Assembly (NCBI RefSeq): GCF_017591435.1
Contig: NC_059303.1
Span: 17,001,709-17,065,708 of the forward strand
DNA length: 64,000 bases
DNA from: Portunus trituberculatus
Lineage: Eukaryota; Arthropoda; Malacostraca; Decapoda; Portunidae
Direction: 5' to 3'
Each line of letters starts with the position of its first letter. Position 1 is the stretch's first letter. Made by a program: the position numbers and the translations under genes. The notes beneath the pieces were generated by a model. It saw nothing but the letters and a program-made list of their open reading frames with translations. It made no database searches and was not told where the DNA came from. Shown here piece after piece: positions 35,640 through 48,602 of the stretch.

Positions 35640-36011
35640 TAGGATATGGGACTCTTGAGGGGAATTTTAGACCATGGGCGTGAGAGGAAAAGGTAACTGA
35701 GATAAGAAGAAATTAACTGATAGCATATGGTACTTTTGAGGGAGAGTTTAGACCATTAACGTTAGAGAAGGATAACTGAGATAAGCAGAGATGAACTGAT
35801 AGCATATGGTACTTTTGAGGGAGAATTTAGATTGTGAACGTAAGAAGATAACTGAGATGAGGAGAGATAAAGAACTAGTTGCATATCCTACTTTTGAGGG
35901 AAACTTTAGATCATGAACGAAGAAAGAGGATAATTGACATAGGGAGAGAAAAGGAACGAGTAGCAATATGGTTCTGATGTGGGGAAACTTTAGGTTATGA
36001 ACATGAGAAAT
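35640..36011 (+). repeat. Minisatellite, 78-81-bp unit, 4.7 copies
   Basis: The unit begins ATAGCATATGGTACTTTTGA GGGAGA and continues TTTAGACCATGAACGT, GATAACTGAGATAAG. Copies start near 35640, 35719, 35797, 35878 and 35957. Confidence 0.88.
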
Positions 36012-36704
36012 AATAATAATGGTAATTCTCGCATGTTTAAGTTGATACTCTTCTAAATCCCCGTATTTCCCTGATGTATCCTTAGATAAACACGATAATT
36101 TTCCCTGGAAGACTGCGAAACTTATCAAATTTACCTAACTGCTCAGTCATCACGACCACTACAGCTCATCTAACAAAGACAAACAGGAACCAAAAAACAC
36201 GCATTAATAAATCACACCTAGACGGCAAAATACGAAGCAAAGAATAACGCTGAAAACATTCTGGCAACACCTTTATAATAATCTGGAAGCTGAGAATCTT
36301 GTGTATCCTTCGTTCATCATCAGAGACTTGCAACGCTCCACTGACACCCACCAAGCTAAACCAAGCCAAGAGAAGGCAACCCACTCCTCCGCCGCCGCTG
36401 CACCAGGAGAAAAAAAGTGGCACGCGAGGGAATTAAAGTGTGGTGCTAGAAACGAGGCAAAATGAAGACGAAGAACCGCCGGGAGGAGGCCAAGGCGTTA
36501 GCAGGTATTGGCTCACGTCCGGCCCGCTGCTCGCCGTCAGGAGGTTGTGGTGGTGATGATATGGTGGTGATGCGTGTTGGTAGAGTGGTAAGAGTTTTGT
36601 GGTGATGCTGAGTCATTGTGGTGTTTGATGGTAGTGGTGACAGTGGTGGTGGTATATTAGCGACGTGCAATGATTGTGTGATTAATAGTGATAACGAAGG
36701 CTTG

Positions 36705-36910
36705 TATTCTCAAACTCGTCTGTGCTTCACCTTCACTATTTCACAAGGCTTCATCTAAATTGTCACGAGTTTTTAAGGTGTGTTTGAGGTTCTGGAGACA
36801 GATGGACAGGATTTCTACATTATTAACTGGAGAAACATTTGAAAACCCCGCTAATAATTTCTGTGGCCTTGGAAATAGTTGTGGTGAGAGAGCAAAGCGT
36901 TTCTGAAGAC
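36705..36910 (+). mobile_element. Family B element, full copy (forward)
   Basis: GTATTCTCAAACTCGTCTGT to GAGCAAAGCGTTTCTGAAGA. Confidence 0.8.
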
Positions 36911-37084
36911 TACAAACTTTGACTTCAGAGTGAGAGTTAGCGATACACTTCCCACAATATTAACTAAACTTTCCCTGACGCACTGTAAACCCGCACGTTG
37001 AAAATGGTCAGTTATGAATGGTGGATCGTAAATGGAATCCTTAACACCACACAAAACTATCAGATGCGACCAGGCAGTGATTCC

Positions 37085-37900
37085 CAGACCCTCTATAACG
37101 CCTTTACATTTACTACCTACACGCTAATCACGTACCATTTAAGAGATCGGTTTATAAACAAGCGATGAAGGATATATGGAGTTCCACAATGCTACAGAAA
37201 ACTAGGGTGGAAGGTACAATTTCCTTAAGACCTGTGCTCGTATTTTCAAACACCTCTGTGCGTACTGCTATTTCACGAGGCTTTATTTAAGTTTACACGA
37301 ATTTTCTAACGTGTTTTTACGGTTCCAGAGGCAGAGTAACAGGATGTCTACATTATTAACTGGAGAAACACTCTTGAAAACCCCGCTAATCATCTTTGTG
37401 GCCTTGGAAAATAGTCGTGGTGAGAGAGCAAAGCGTTTCTGAATACGGACCTCGATACGACACCACCTTCACCATCTTCACGCCAATCACGTACCAATGA
37501 AGAGATCAATTAATATAGCGATGGTGGATGAATGGAGCCCCGGAATGCAACACAGGACTAAAAAGCTGTGAGGGTACAATATTCCCGAGACCCGAGACGA
37601 CACCATAGCATTCATCATCACGCTAATCACGTACCAACGAAGAAATCAATTAATACGGTGATAGCGGATGAATCAAGCCCCGGAATGCAACACAGGACTT
37701 AAAAGACGTGAAGATACGATTTTCCAAGACCTGATACTACACCATTGCATTCACTATTTCCACGTTAACGAAGAAATCCATTAATATTGTGAATGGCGGA
37801 TGCATGGAGCCCCGAAATGCAACACTGGGCTAAAAAGAAGTGAAGATACAGTTTTCCGGAGCGACACCATTGCATTCCACGTCTTCACACTAATTACACG
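37085..37900 (+). repeat. Minisatellite, about 140-bp unit, 4 copies, first unit separated by a family B insertion
   Basis: The unit carries ACGCTAATCACGTACCAA, GATCAATTAATA, GAGCCCCGGAATGCAACACA and GTGAAGATACGATTTTCC. Units lie at about 37090-37237, 37448-37600, 37601-37735 and 37736-37870. Confidence 0.82.
37238..37448 (+). mobile_element. Family B element, full copy (forward), between minisatellite units
   Basis: TCGTATTTTCAAACACCTCT to AAAGCGTTTCTGAATACGGA, with inverted ends GTATTYWSAAAC. Confidence 0.82.
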
Positions 37901-38159
37901 CGAGGAAGTGCAGCAAACCAAGCCATGCAGGTCTGAGTAGCGTCACTTTTTAGCAGTGCAGGCGAGTTACCGCAAAGTGGGCGAGGCACCTTTTTTTCTC
38001 CCCCCGCATTCTTATTAGCATGAGGGATGAGCAGTGCACACAGAGGGAGGAAGGAAGGGAAGCACCTTTTCTAACTAAATGACACCACTGCTTAACGATC
38101 TGTTCTCTCCTCGCTCTTTCTCGTTGTTCTCCTTCCAAAACACACTTTCTTCCCTCCCC

Positions 38160-38300
38160 TGCGTGTAAGGGCGACCCCTCCGCCTATTATAATATAGCGG
38201 CAGACTTCTACCCGCCTTTTAAGACAAATGAGCTCATATCTAAATTGTAACGCGTAATTTTGGCTCTCATGAATATTCAGGGCAAGCCGCGGTGGGGAAA
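38160..38300. promoter_or_regulatory. Candidate conserved non-coding element (low confidence)
   Basis: Unique, high-complexity sequence within the putative svp intron. It contains the palindrome ATGAATATTCA (POU-like) and GTAACGCGTAATTTTGGC. Function is inferred only from composition and motif look. Confidence 0.2.
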
Positions 38301-38578
38301 GGAAGCCTCATCCTTTTTCTCCCTGACACACGAGGTCCTGGGCGTTCACGGAGGGGGGAAGGGGGAAGAGGCCGAGGGGAAAGGAGGAAGAGGAGGAAGA
38401 CTGGGGGGAGGGAGGTGTGGTTGGGGTGTAGTTTACAGTAATATTTGTCGTCTCTGCGGCGGAGACAACGGAAACTGCCCGCTCCCCCTTTTTTTTCTCT
38501 CTCTCTCACTCTTCTTTTTTGTTAATCCGCCGTGAAATTGTCCGGTGCGAGAATTGATATAGTAGTGCTCGCCAGGAT

Positions 38579-38653
<75 letters not shown>

Positions 38654-38875
38654 CTGGTGGTTTGTATTGAGTATTCTGCGGAAGGAAGAGAAGGAGGAGG
38701 AGGAGGAGGAGGAGGAGGAGGAGGAGGAGGAAGGAGAAGGAGAAGAAAAGGAAAAGAAGAGTAGAAGAATGAGAAGAAGGAGGAGGAGGAGGAGGAGGAG
38801 GAGGAGGAGGAGGAGGAGGAGGAAAGGAGAAGTGGTGTAGGGAGGAAAGAGAGAGAGAGGAGGAGGAGGAGGGGG
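38579..38875 (+). repeat. (CT)n then (GAG)n purine tract
   Basis: CT array 38579-38645, then GAG triplets (38693-38731 and 38779-38824) within almost pure purine sequence to 38875. Confidence 0.93.
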
Positions 38876-39370
38876 GAATGTAAGGAAAGGAGGAATAGTA
38901 AAGTCTCCCCCCTTGAGTCCCTCTTTTGCAGTGGGCCATTATAGTGTCATTACGTTTTCTCTAATGCCAGCGGGAGGAGTCATTACGCGCTTGGTGATTA
39001 AACGAGCGAGAACACCCGACACTCCGCCCGCGCCTATTACAATTATTCTTTTGCTGCGATTTTTGCTGCTCCTCCCTATCATCCCCTTTTGTTGTCTTGA
39101 GCGAGGACTTTTACCCGTGATTTTTCTCCCCAGCTTCCCCTTGATGCGAGTGTTTCTCACCCCGACGGCGTGGAACAAGGGCGGTGGATGGCGGAAAAAA
39201 TCATCGCTGGGCACCGGTGGAGAATGAACCGAACGAGGCGGAACTGTAAATGCTCTTGTTCTCCCGTTTTCTTCTGCATTTTCTTTTTCTCAGTGTCTTT
39301 ATCTGTATCTTTAATAAGCAATGATAAAAATGCGCTAGTCAAAGATGATGAAAATAAAGCATTGTCTGTT

Positions 39371-39560
39371 TGATCTCTTCAGTACCGTGACACGTTTTCA
39401 TATCCATTCTGCTTACTATTTGGGGATTTTCTACAGCTTCAGAAACTTATGTAGGGATTAAAATAGTGAAGACTCTGGCCATTAATCTTCTAACTTCCAA
39501 AGACCCTTCCTAATGTTAATAAAATAGTCTAATTACATCCAAATAAGCAACGATAAAAAT
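39371..39560 (+). mobile_element. Family A MITE, truncated at the right end
   Basis: Starts ATCTCTTCAGTACCGTGACA and follows the consensus to AGTCTAATTACATCCAAAT. The right TIR is missing. Confidence 0.75.
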
Positions 39561-39837
39561 GAACTAGACTAAGATGATAAAAAAGAAAAGCATTGTCCAT
39601 CTAACCTCAAGAGCGGCGATTGTATAAGACTCATTGATATTTTGCACCGAAACAAAGAAGTTACTTGGAGAGGCGCCGGCACACCACACATTATTGCTAC
39701 TCACAACTTTGCTCTTCTTCTCGTTGCGGGAGTGACATGCTGGCTAATGGACGAGCTGGAACAAGGGATTACCGCCGGATCATTAGAGAGGAGGGGGACG
39801 GGAGCAAAGAAGCGAGAAGCGGTGAACTGAGACTACG

Positions 39838-40040
39838 GCCAGTGTTCTGAAACGCTTATCTCTCACCACAGCTATTTTCAAAGGCCACGGAGATGATAAG
39901 TCATGTTCTCAAGACGTTTTCTCCTAATGATACCGTGGAAATCATATCAATCTCTCACTAGAACCGTAAGAAGAGACTTGAAAAACGTGGAGCTTCAAGT
40001 AGAGCCTTTTGAAATAGAGGAGGTGAAGCGCAATGTTTCA
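39838..40040 (-). mobile_element. Family B element (reverse)
   Basis: TTCTGAAACGCTTATCTCTC through CAAAGGCCACGGAGATGATA to AGTAGAGCCTTTTGAAATAG. The far right end is diverged. Confidence 0.75.
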
Positions 40041-40596
40041 GAAGCTTCTAGGTCATAAGGATATTACTCCCTTGTATTTCCTCCCCTGTCGTTTCGTTTG
40101 CCCTCGTTCCTGCCGCAGTGATTAACGTGGCCACTAAGTAACTCGTTTAGTCACTTTGGCGCACGCCCACGCCACGTCTCGGCCAATTATTACCCCGCAG
40201 CAACACGCCCAATCCACATTATCCACGCCCACGCTACCTTAACTCGCCAGCGGTCGGATAATTAATAGCGGTAGCGTGTGGGTTGCCTCAGTTACCACCC
40301 ACGCCTCTCGCCTTGACATAGCTGGGGCAGAGGAAGCGCAGAAGCAAGACTGGCTCGAGGTGTGGATGTCAGGCGAGAAGGAGAGGAAGGGGAGGATGCA
40401 TCTGTAGCGGAGGTGAATGTCCCTTTTTACGGCGCCGCCATCGGGAGTGAGAATACGTGATAAAAGTTGTGATTGATTTGTAGCAGCCACGCACGCCGCT
40501 GGACCAGGAGGGAGGACGCCGCGGGGAGTGATTTACGGTATGAGAAACGCCTTTATTTGCTGGCTGACCGTGCTGGGTGAGTGGCTCTTACGCAAG

Positions 40597-40611
<15 letters not shown>

Positions 40612-40629
<18 letters not shown>
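40612..40629 (+). repeat. (GT)n microsatellite, short
   Basis: Short pure array in a GC-rich block. Confidence 0.85.
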
Positions 40630-40894
40630 ACGTTTTTATCGGTTTCCAAGTGATTCCTGGAGCCTCGAGGGACGGTCGCACTGAGGTTGTTTGTTGGGTT
40701 ACGTGAGAGGCGAAAGGGGCGCCCCGAGGACCTCTGTGCCGCCCTTGTCCTCGTGGTGTGCGGTGCCGAGGTCTTATTAGCACTTGATTTCCCTCCCCCA
40801 CCTCCTCCACCTCCTCTTACTCTCCCAACCCGGCTCTCATTATCCTCTCCTTCTATTTCTCGACTATCGCTGTGCCTTTCCGTTGCTGCAATCG

Positions 40895-41613
<719 letters not shown>

Positions 41614-41653
41614 GCACCACCCACTACAAGAAATACAGAAAAAAAATATAAAC

Positions 41654-41656
<3 letters not shown>

Positions 41657-41685
<29 letters not shown>
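41657..41685 (+). repeat. (GT)n microsatellite
   Basis: Pure GT run. Confidence 0.92.
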
Positions 41686-41688
<3 letters not shown>

Positions 41689-41979
41689 TATGGCTACAGC
41701 ATACGTAGGCATGAGTGAGGCGAAAGAGTGAGTCTCGGGCAGCTACCAATTACCACAAATCATTCTTCGCTTCGCCTGTCAAACTGAGGTGGTCACGAAC
41801 CGCCAGCCGCCCTCCCCCCCAACCTGCCCAGCCTCTCCTCCGCTTGTAAATAACTTTCGAGGCTTTCCCGGGCGAGTAAAGCCATTTTTTCGTGTAATGT
41901 TCAATATTGCTTTGATTTTTCCTTACATTTTTGCAGTGGAGGTTTTGTGGAATGAGGATGTGTGGGGGAGGTGTCATAT

Positions 41980-42234
<255 letters not shown>

Positions 42235-43175
42235 CACACACACAAAGCAGTCTTCTCTATTCTTCTCTCTCTCTCCCTCCCGGTCATCTAACCACTCTCC
42301 TGTTGTAGAACGAGGAACAAACAACACTGGACAAACTAAACTAATGGATAGGGAAAGAGGAAGATTATGAACTGAAATACACCTGAGGGCTTAGAATACA
42401 ATGTTAGATAAACCCTAGAGAGACTTCCCAGTGTACTTTCTATCAGACAAAATATTCTATCATTCACTCCTCCTCTTACTCCTCATTCTCTTCTTCCTCA
42501 TCCTATGCACCGAGTTATTGTTGGGTTTTTTTTTTGGCTCTCCTCCTCGACTCTTCTTTCCCATTCTTCTTTCACGTGGCAACTTGTAATTCAAGTCATT
42601 GGTAGAACAAGTGATATAATTAGGGTTTAGTTAATAAGGCCTGGTGGCGGGTGTAGTCTGGTGCTCGAGTGATTTACTAGCCCAGGCTGTTAAAACCACG
42701 GCCACCTGTCTTCTCCCGCCTCTCTCACCTCTCTCTCCCTGACAATCTTTCACACCTAGACTCTCTCTTGGCTGTCGTTCACTTCGTTTTCTTCTTCTGG
42801 CTTCTCTTCTTCTCTTCTCTCTGTTGTTTAGTGGTTTATGTTGTGTTGTTCTTCGCTTTCATTCTTTCATGTTGCCTTTTTTTGTTATTTCTTTTTTGTG
42901 TTGCAGTTTAAATTTTGTGTTTCTCAGCTTTTATTCCTTGGTTTTTTGCATTTTTATTTCTAGTCTTTCTGTGTTTAGTTATGTGTATAGTGGATTTCTT
43001 CTTTTTTTTTTCGTTATCTTGTCTCTTTTTTCACCTCTCTGATTCTTGGCTCTCGTTCCTCTAGTTTTTTTTTTCTATCTCTCTCTCTCTCTCTTTCGTG
43101 TCTCTTTCATATTACGGTGTTTGTTTTTCTCATTCAGTAACATTTTCACATCCTTTTGGTCATCACTCCCCATCC

Positions 43176-43293
<118 letters not shown>

Positions 43294-43549
43294 CACCACA
43301 CTCATTCCAACCATTCTCTTTACATGACTCGTCCTTCCTGTCTCTGGCTCCTCGACTCATCCTATTCCATCCTCGTGTTTACATTCTTCCCTGCCATCAG
43401 ATCTTTCCTGTCTTCACTTGTCAATACTAACCTTCCCCTTTTTTTTCTTTAAGCCTGATGAGTATGTATTTTTTTTGTCATTGTTCCCTTCAATACTCTC
43501 TATAGGTTTTTAGTTCTCGACTTTATTACTTCCTTATCACTCTATTGGA

Positions 43550-43552
<3 letters not shown>

Positions 43553-43635
<83 letters not shown>
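43553..43635 (+). repeat. (CT)n microsatellite, 83 bp
   Basis: Pure CT. Confidence 0.96.
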
Positions 43636-43641
<6 letters not shown>

Positions 43642-44109
43642 GTCAAGGTTTCTCCTATTCGTTATTCACATCTATTTTTTTCTTCCGTTCCTTTTTATCA
43701 TCTTTTCATTATTATTCCTTTTATCCACACCTCTTCTCTCCCTCCATAGTTTCTTCCTTCACAGATTTTCCACCTGTTTCTCTTTCACACGCTTTTCTTT
43801 TCTCCCTTCCAAATATCATCTTTTTATTTATTCATCTTCTTTTCTGCCTCGTATCATCAAAATCCTCTTCTCTTTCTTCTCTCCTCTCATTTCTTTCTCA
43901 GGTTCTTTCGTATTCCCTCACCAAACCCGTTCTTTTTTCTCTGTCTCTCCCTCTCTTTGAAATCCTGCCTTATCCATTCCTTCACACCTCTCTCCTCTCT
44001 CTCGTTCGTCTTGTGCACCGACGCCCCCTGGCCACGCTAAGCTCCTGCCAATTAACATTCAATGGGTATCACTTGGAGTTCAGGGCCTGGATGAAGTGAT
44101 TAGCTACGC

Positions 44110-44875
44110 GGGAAGGAAGAGGAGCATGGGAATGATGGTGTAGGAAAGTAAGATGAGAGGTGAAAGAGAAGGTTGGGAGATTAACCTCTTCAGTACTAGG
44201 ACGTATTTTTACCATGAATTTGAGTAGGTGAAGGGTCTATGGAGATCAGAAGATTAATGGCCAGATTTTTCACTGTTTTTAATCCCCACGTAAGTTTATG
44301 AAGCTGTGTAAAATCACTAAATAGTAAGCAGAATGAATATGAAAACGTGTCCTGGCACTGAAGGGATTAAATGAAGTGCGGTTTTGTCAATGAGTACACG
44401 AATAAAATGTAGCAAATTTGAGTTAGAGAAGACAAGAGAGAGAGGTACGAAAATAATGGTGAAGGAAAGTAAGGATGAGAGGTGAAAGAGAAGTGGGAAT
44501 AAAAAAAAATGTTTTGGTTTTGTCAATGAGTAAAGGAGTAAAAAGAAGTAAATTTGAGTTAGAGAAAAGGAAAAGGGGAATGAGAATAATGATGGAGATA
44601 AGTAAGGATGAGAAAGACAGGTAAAAGAGAAGGTTGGAGATTAAAAAAAAAGCGTTGTGGTTTTGTTAATGAGTAAAGGAGTAAAAAGAAGCAAATTTGA
44701 GTCAGAGAAAAAGGAAAAAGGAAAGAAGAGATGCACGGTAATGGTGGTGGGAGGTAAATAAGGGAAAGAAAGAGGCGGGAGAGAGAGGGAGAGGTGACGG
44801 ATCAAAAGAAGAGTGTTTATGTGGTTTTGTGGATGAATAAAGGAGTAAAGAGAAGCAAATGTAAACAGCAGAAAA
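44110..44875 (+). repeat. Minisatellite, about 135-145-bp unit, 4-5 copies, first split by family A
   Basis: Units share GGTTTTGTCAATGAGTAAAG, AGCAAATTTGAGTTAGAGAA, AGTAAGGATGAGA and AGAGAAGGTTGGAGATTAAA. The first unit is broken exactly at its GAGATTAA by family A. Confidence 0.85.
44181..44370 (-). mobile_element. Family A TTAA MITE (190 bp) in a minisatellite unit
   Basis: TTAACCTCTTCAGTACTAGG at the left and GGCACTGAAGGGATTAA at the right. A sister unit at 44628-44645 shows the same flanks with a single TTAA. Confidence 0.9.
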
Positions 44876-44879
44876 GGGA

Positions 44880-44882
<3 letters not shown>

Positions 44883-44941
<59 letters not shown>
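44883..44941 (+). repeat. (CT)n microsatellite
   Basis: Pure CT, about 59 bp. Confidence 0.95.
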
Positions 44942-44944
<3 letters not shown>

Positions 44945-45747
44945 AAGGGCATCCGGCGTGAAACCTTTGCCAAGATCCCTAAGCGAATCTAATCCCTTTT
45001 GAAACAGCGATCCCGTACACAGGCAGGCTAGTGAAGCTGTCAAGGAGGGAAACAAGAAGTCCATCTCGTTAGTTCATAGACACGAGACTCGCTTACTTTC
45101 TACATCCCTATTTTGGAGAAGCGAACAAGCCCCGACTCTTCTGGCTAATCTTAACCTCGATGTACGTTTTGTTTATCGTAACTGAAGACGAGATTCAAGC
45201 ACTGTAGCGATCTGGGAATGGTGGTGATGGTGGTGGTGATGGTGTATGTAAAGGAGGAGGAGGAGGAGACCTTACACAATGCTTTACGCCCCTCCAGTGT
45301 CTCCAAGGACCCAGACGATGCTACACCCTCTCCCTCCCTCTTCCCTCCCTCTCCCGCACTCTCTCTCCCTCTCCCCGTCCCTCCTGCCTGGAATAGATGG
45401 GCCATACGTGACTCTGGCCACTTTGCCCCAGCCTTTTACGAGCTCCGGGTAAACAGGCGCGCGTCCGTCTCCGCATGCTAACGTGGCCATCAAAGCCGAG
45501 TTATTATGTCTTGGAGTGCTCCTTAAACTGGGTGCGTGTTGGGGTCACTTTGGCCTGACCCTCGCCGCTGCCAGCATCTCTCGCCCTCCTTTTCTTCTTC
45601 TTCCTCTTCTTCCTCCTTCGCCGCCGCCGCCCTCACCGCCGCCGCCTTTCCCTTATTCTTGTGTTTTCCTTTTTTTTTTTTCAGTCACGTTTATTTTTTT
45701 TTTGTCTTTCTCGTCCGGGTTCGAATGTTGAGTTGTGATGAATAAGG

Positions 45748-45750
<3 letters not shown>

Positions 45751-45807
<57 letters not shown>

Positions 45808-45818
45808 CTGTGTGTGTG
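45751..45818 (+). repeat. (GT)n microsatellite
   Basis: 54 bp pure plus a short interrupted extension. Confidence 0.94.
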
Positions 45819-46058
45819 ATTCTATTTCCTCCTTCGTACACCCAGCAAGGATTTTATTTCATCACTTAGTTTGACATCACCACCACCACCACCACCACTA
45901 TCATCACTATCATCAGCCTCATTACATTTATCTCCTATATATAGTTTTTCTGATATACAAATCCCCATGTTACATTCATACATTTCCTTACACTACCACT
46001 AGCAGCAGCCTCCCCTCAGCATCCCTCAGTCTTCCCCTCAAACACTCTCCCATCCTCT

Positions 46059-46091
46059 CACCACCACCACCACCACCACCACCACCACCAC
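46059..46091 (+). repeat. (CAC)n microsatellite
   Basis: CAC triplets; a shorter sister tract lies near 45881-45898. Confidence 0.9.
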
Positions 46092-46519
46092 TTCCCCGAG
46101 AACATAACGGCATTTCCATTTTTATGCCCTCATGTTGTGATTCATTATTATTCCATTTTAAAGCTCCGGTCGCTCGTGACACCCTCGATTCCTTCCTGCT
46201 GTTCTGTATCGTTTCCTCCTCCCTTCCGCCTCGTCCTTTGAACTTCTAATGCGTCCTGACAGCAACGCCACTCACACCACACGAAACTAGTCTCTTTGAA
46301 CCCCCATAACGAGAGAATAAGTAAAATAATAGCACAACCACACTCTATTCTTTCATATATTCATTCCTACATGTTCTTGATCTCGTCAGTGTTCTCGCCA
46401 GCTTACTGTTGCTCGGTAAGACTCCTGCTGTCGTTGTCGTAATGCAATTGTGTGGAAAGACTTGCCTGGCTGGTGAAGGAGTGTTTGGTGAAGCGGCAAG
46501 ATACTGGAGGCTGTGCGTT

Positions 46520-46920
46520 TGGTGAATGGGAGAGTGGAAAGGAGAAGAGTAAGAGGAGGTATGATAGGAGAAATGGATAAACAGAAGCAAAAGGGAATGA
46601 CTAGTGGCTGAAAAAAAGAAGGAAATTGATAATAGGTGGGGAGAGAAGAGGAGTAAAAGGAGATATAGTAAGAGATATAGATAAACAGAAGCAAAAAGGA
46701 ATATGAGTAGTGGCTAAAAAAGAAGGAAAATGACAATAGGTGAGGAGAGAAGAGGAATAGGAAAGATGGACGAACAGAAGCAATGTAGAATAAAAATGAT
46801 AAATAAAAAATAATAGATGAGAAGAGAAGAGGAGTAGAAGGAGGCATGGTAGAAGAGATTGATGAATAGAAACACTAAAAAAATAGGACTGGTAGATGAA
46901 AAAAGAGAAAACAAAAATAC
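46520..46920 (+). repeat. Purine-rich minisatellite, about 100-115-bp unit, about 4 copies
   Basis: Units share GGAGAGAAGAGGAGTARAAG, ATGGATAAACAGAAGCAAAA, GGCTGAAAAA and GACAATAGGTGAGG. Confidence 0.75.
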
Positions 46921-46960
46921 AAGTGAGATAGGAAGAAAAAAAAGAGAGACAGGACCAGAA

Positions 46961-46961
<1 letters not shown>

Positions 46962-47037
<76 letters not shown>
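46962..47037 (+). repeat. (CA)n microsatellite, 76 bp
   Basis: Pure CA. Confidence 0.96.
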
Positions 47038-47038
<1 letters not shown>

Positions 47039-47495
47039 CGGTCCTCACACTTCGCCTCGTTGGTTTTCGAGTCGACGTATGGGTTGTGGCCACTTTTGCC
47101 CCGCGAGAGAGAGAAAGAGGGAGAGAGGGAGAGTGAGGGGAGGCACAAAGGGCGAGACAATGAGGCCAATTAAAAAGAGGTGGAGGGCAGGCCGCCGTGT
47201 GTCACTTGAAATAACGCAAAGCTTCGTCATCGTCTGTGTCTGGTTTTGCGGGAGTGGAGGGGGTAGTGGTGGCGATGGTGGTGGGGATGGTGGTGGTGAA
47301 AAAGCATGTTAGATTTGGAAGAATTAATAAAGGAAAAGTAGGAGGAGGAAAAAGGAGGAGTAAGAGAACTATAGGGTGGGACATTTGGCTAAGGAAGGCA
47401 AAAATAGTTGAAAGAAGAGGAGAAAGGGTAGAAAATAAAGAGGAAAAAGGGGCTGAAGGAGAATCTCAATAAGGAATTTGAAAGAAAATGTAACT

Positions 47496-47496
<1 letters not shown>

Positions 47497-47549
<53 letters not shown>

Positions 47550-47560
47550 CGCTAAGGCCA

Positions 47561-47631
<71 letters not shown>
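47497..47631 (+). repeat. (GA)24 facing (CT)33 across 19 nt
   Basis: GA 47497-47545, spacer 47546-47564, CT 47565-47631. This forms an inverted repeat of about 48 bp per arm. Confidence 0.94.
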
Positions 47632-47635
<4 letters not shown>

Positions 47636-47912
47636 AGTAGCTCATTTCCCTTTCAAATGCTCCAATGGCCAGTCTGACCCCAGAGTGCCATTGTTTCCGT
47701 CCCTGGCACCCTGCACGCCTTGGCACCCTCTTCTCTCTCTTCTCACTCGGGTACTTTTTTTCCTCCCCCTGGCACTATGGCACTCTGGCACTCACACCCT
47801 GGTCTGCACTTTTCCTGCCATTGTATTCTAGTTCTGGAAGTCTTACCCTCTTTTATTATTTTTTCCTCTCTCCTTATTGTGTTGGCCTGTACTTTTGGGT
47901 CTTATGTTAATT

Positions 47913-47916
<4 letters not shown>

Positions 47917-47955
<39 letters not shown>
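47917..47955 (+). repeat. (GT)n microsatellite
   Basis: Pure TG run, 39 bp. Confidence 0.94.
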
Positions 47956-47956
<1 letters not shown>

Positions 47957-48179
47957 GGTGATTATACACATTTCTAAGGTTGGTTGGCTCGTGTGGAAGA
48001 CAAAACAGAGATAAATAGAGAGAAGAGGTCTTGCTTTTTGTCTTTCTGGATTTTGAGAAGGGTTAGTGATGAAATAAGAGTAAAGGAAAGGTATGTCATA
48101 GTTTATCCTTGAGGTGTACGCAAAGAAAATGGTGTAGAGATGGACTGCAAGGTTGGCAAGACCGGAGGAAGGATGGACA

Positions 48180-48500
48180 CTCAGATGATAGGAAGGGAAA
48201 TTAAGAAATGTAACTTCCTCGCATTGAAACTAAGGAAAGAAAAAAGAAAATAGCGAGGAAAACTAAAACATTAATTTATTTTGAGAAAGAAATCAAGAAA
48301 AAGGAATCAGAGTAAATAAGTAAATAAATCAAGAAAACTCAGATGATTTGAAAGGAAACTGCGAAATGTAACTTCCTAGCAGGAAAATAAGGAAAGAAAA
48401 AGAAAATAGTAGGAAAACTAAGACATTAATTCATTTGAAGAAAAAATAAATCAACAAAGGGGAACTAGAGAAAATAGATAAATAAATAAAACTAATTTGC
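48180..48500 (+). repeat. Tandem duplication, about 158-bp unit, 2 copies
   Basis: Both units contain CTCAGATGAT, AATGTAACTTCCT, AAGGAAAGAAAAAGAAAAT and AAACTAAGACATTAATT. Confidence 0.75.
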
Positions 48501-48548
48501 TAGAAGGAAAACTAAGAAAACGGTAATGAATTTTCTACACAGTAACTG

Positions 48549-48550
<2 letters not shown>

Positions 48551-48599
<49 letters not shown>
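48551..48599 (+). repeat. (CT)n microsatellite
   Basis: Pure CT. The flanking phrase TTTTCTACACAGTAACTGATT recurs at about 48672 before a shorter CT tract, so array plus flank are duplicated. Confidence 0.9.

Positions 48600-48602
<3 letters not shown>

Noticed and set aside
35640..36011. CRISPR-like array
   Set aside because: Whole units repeat without unique spacers, and the genome is eukaryotic.
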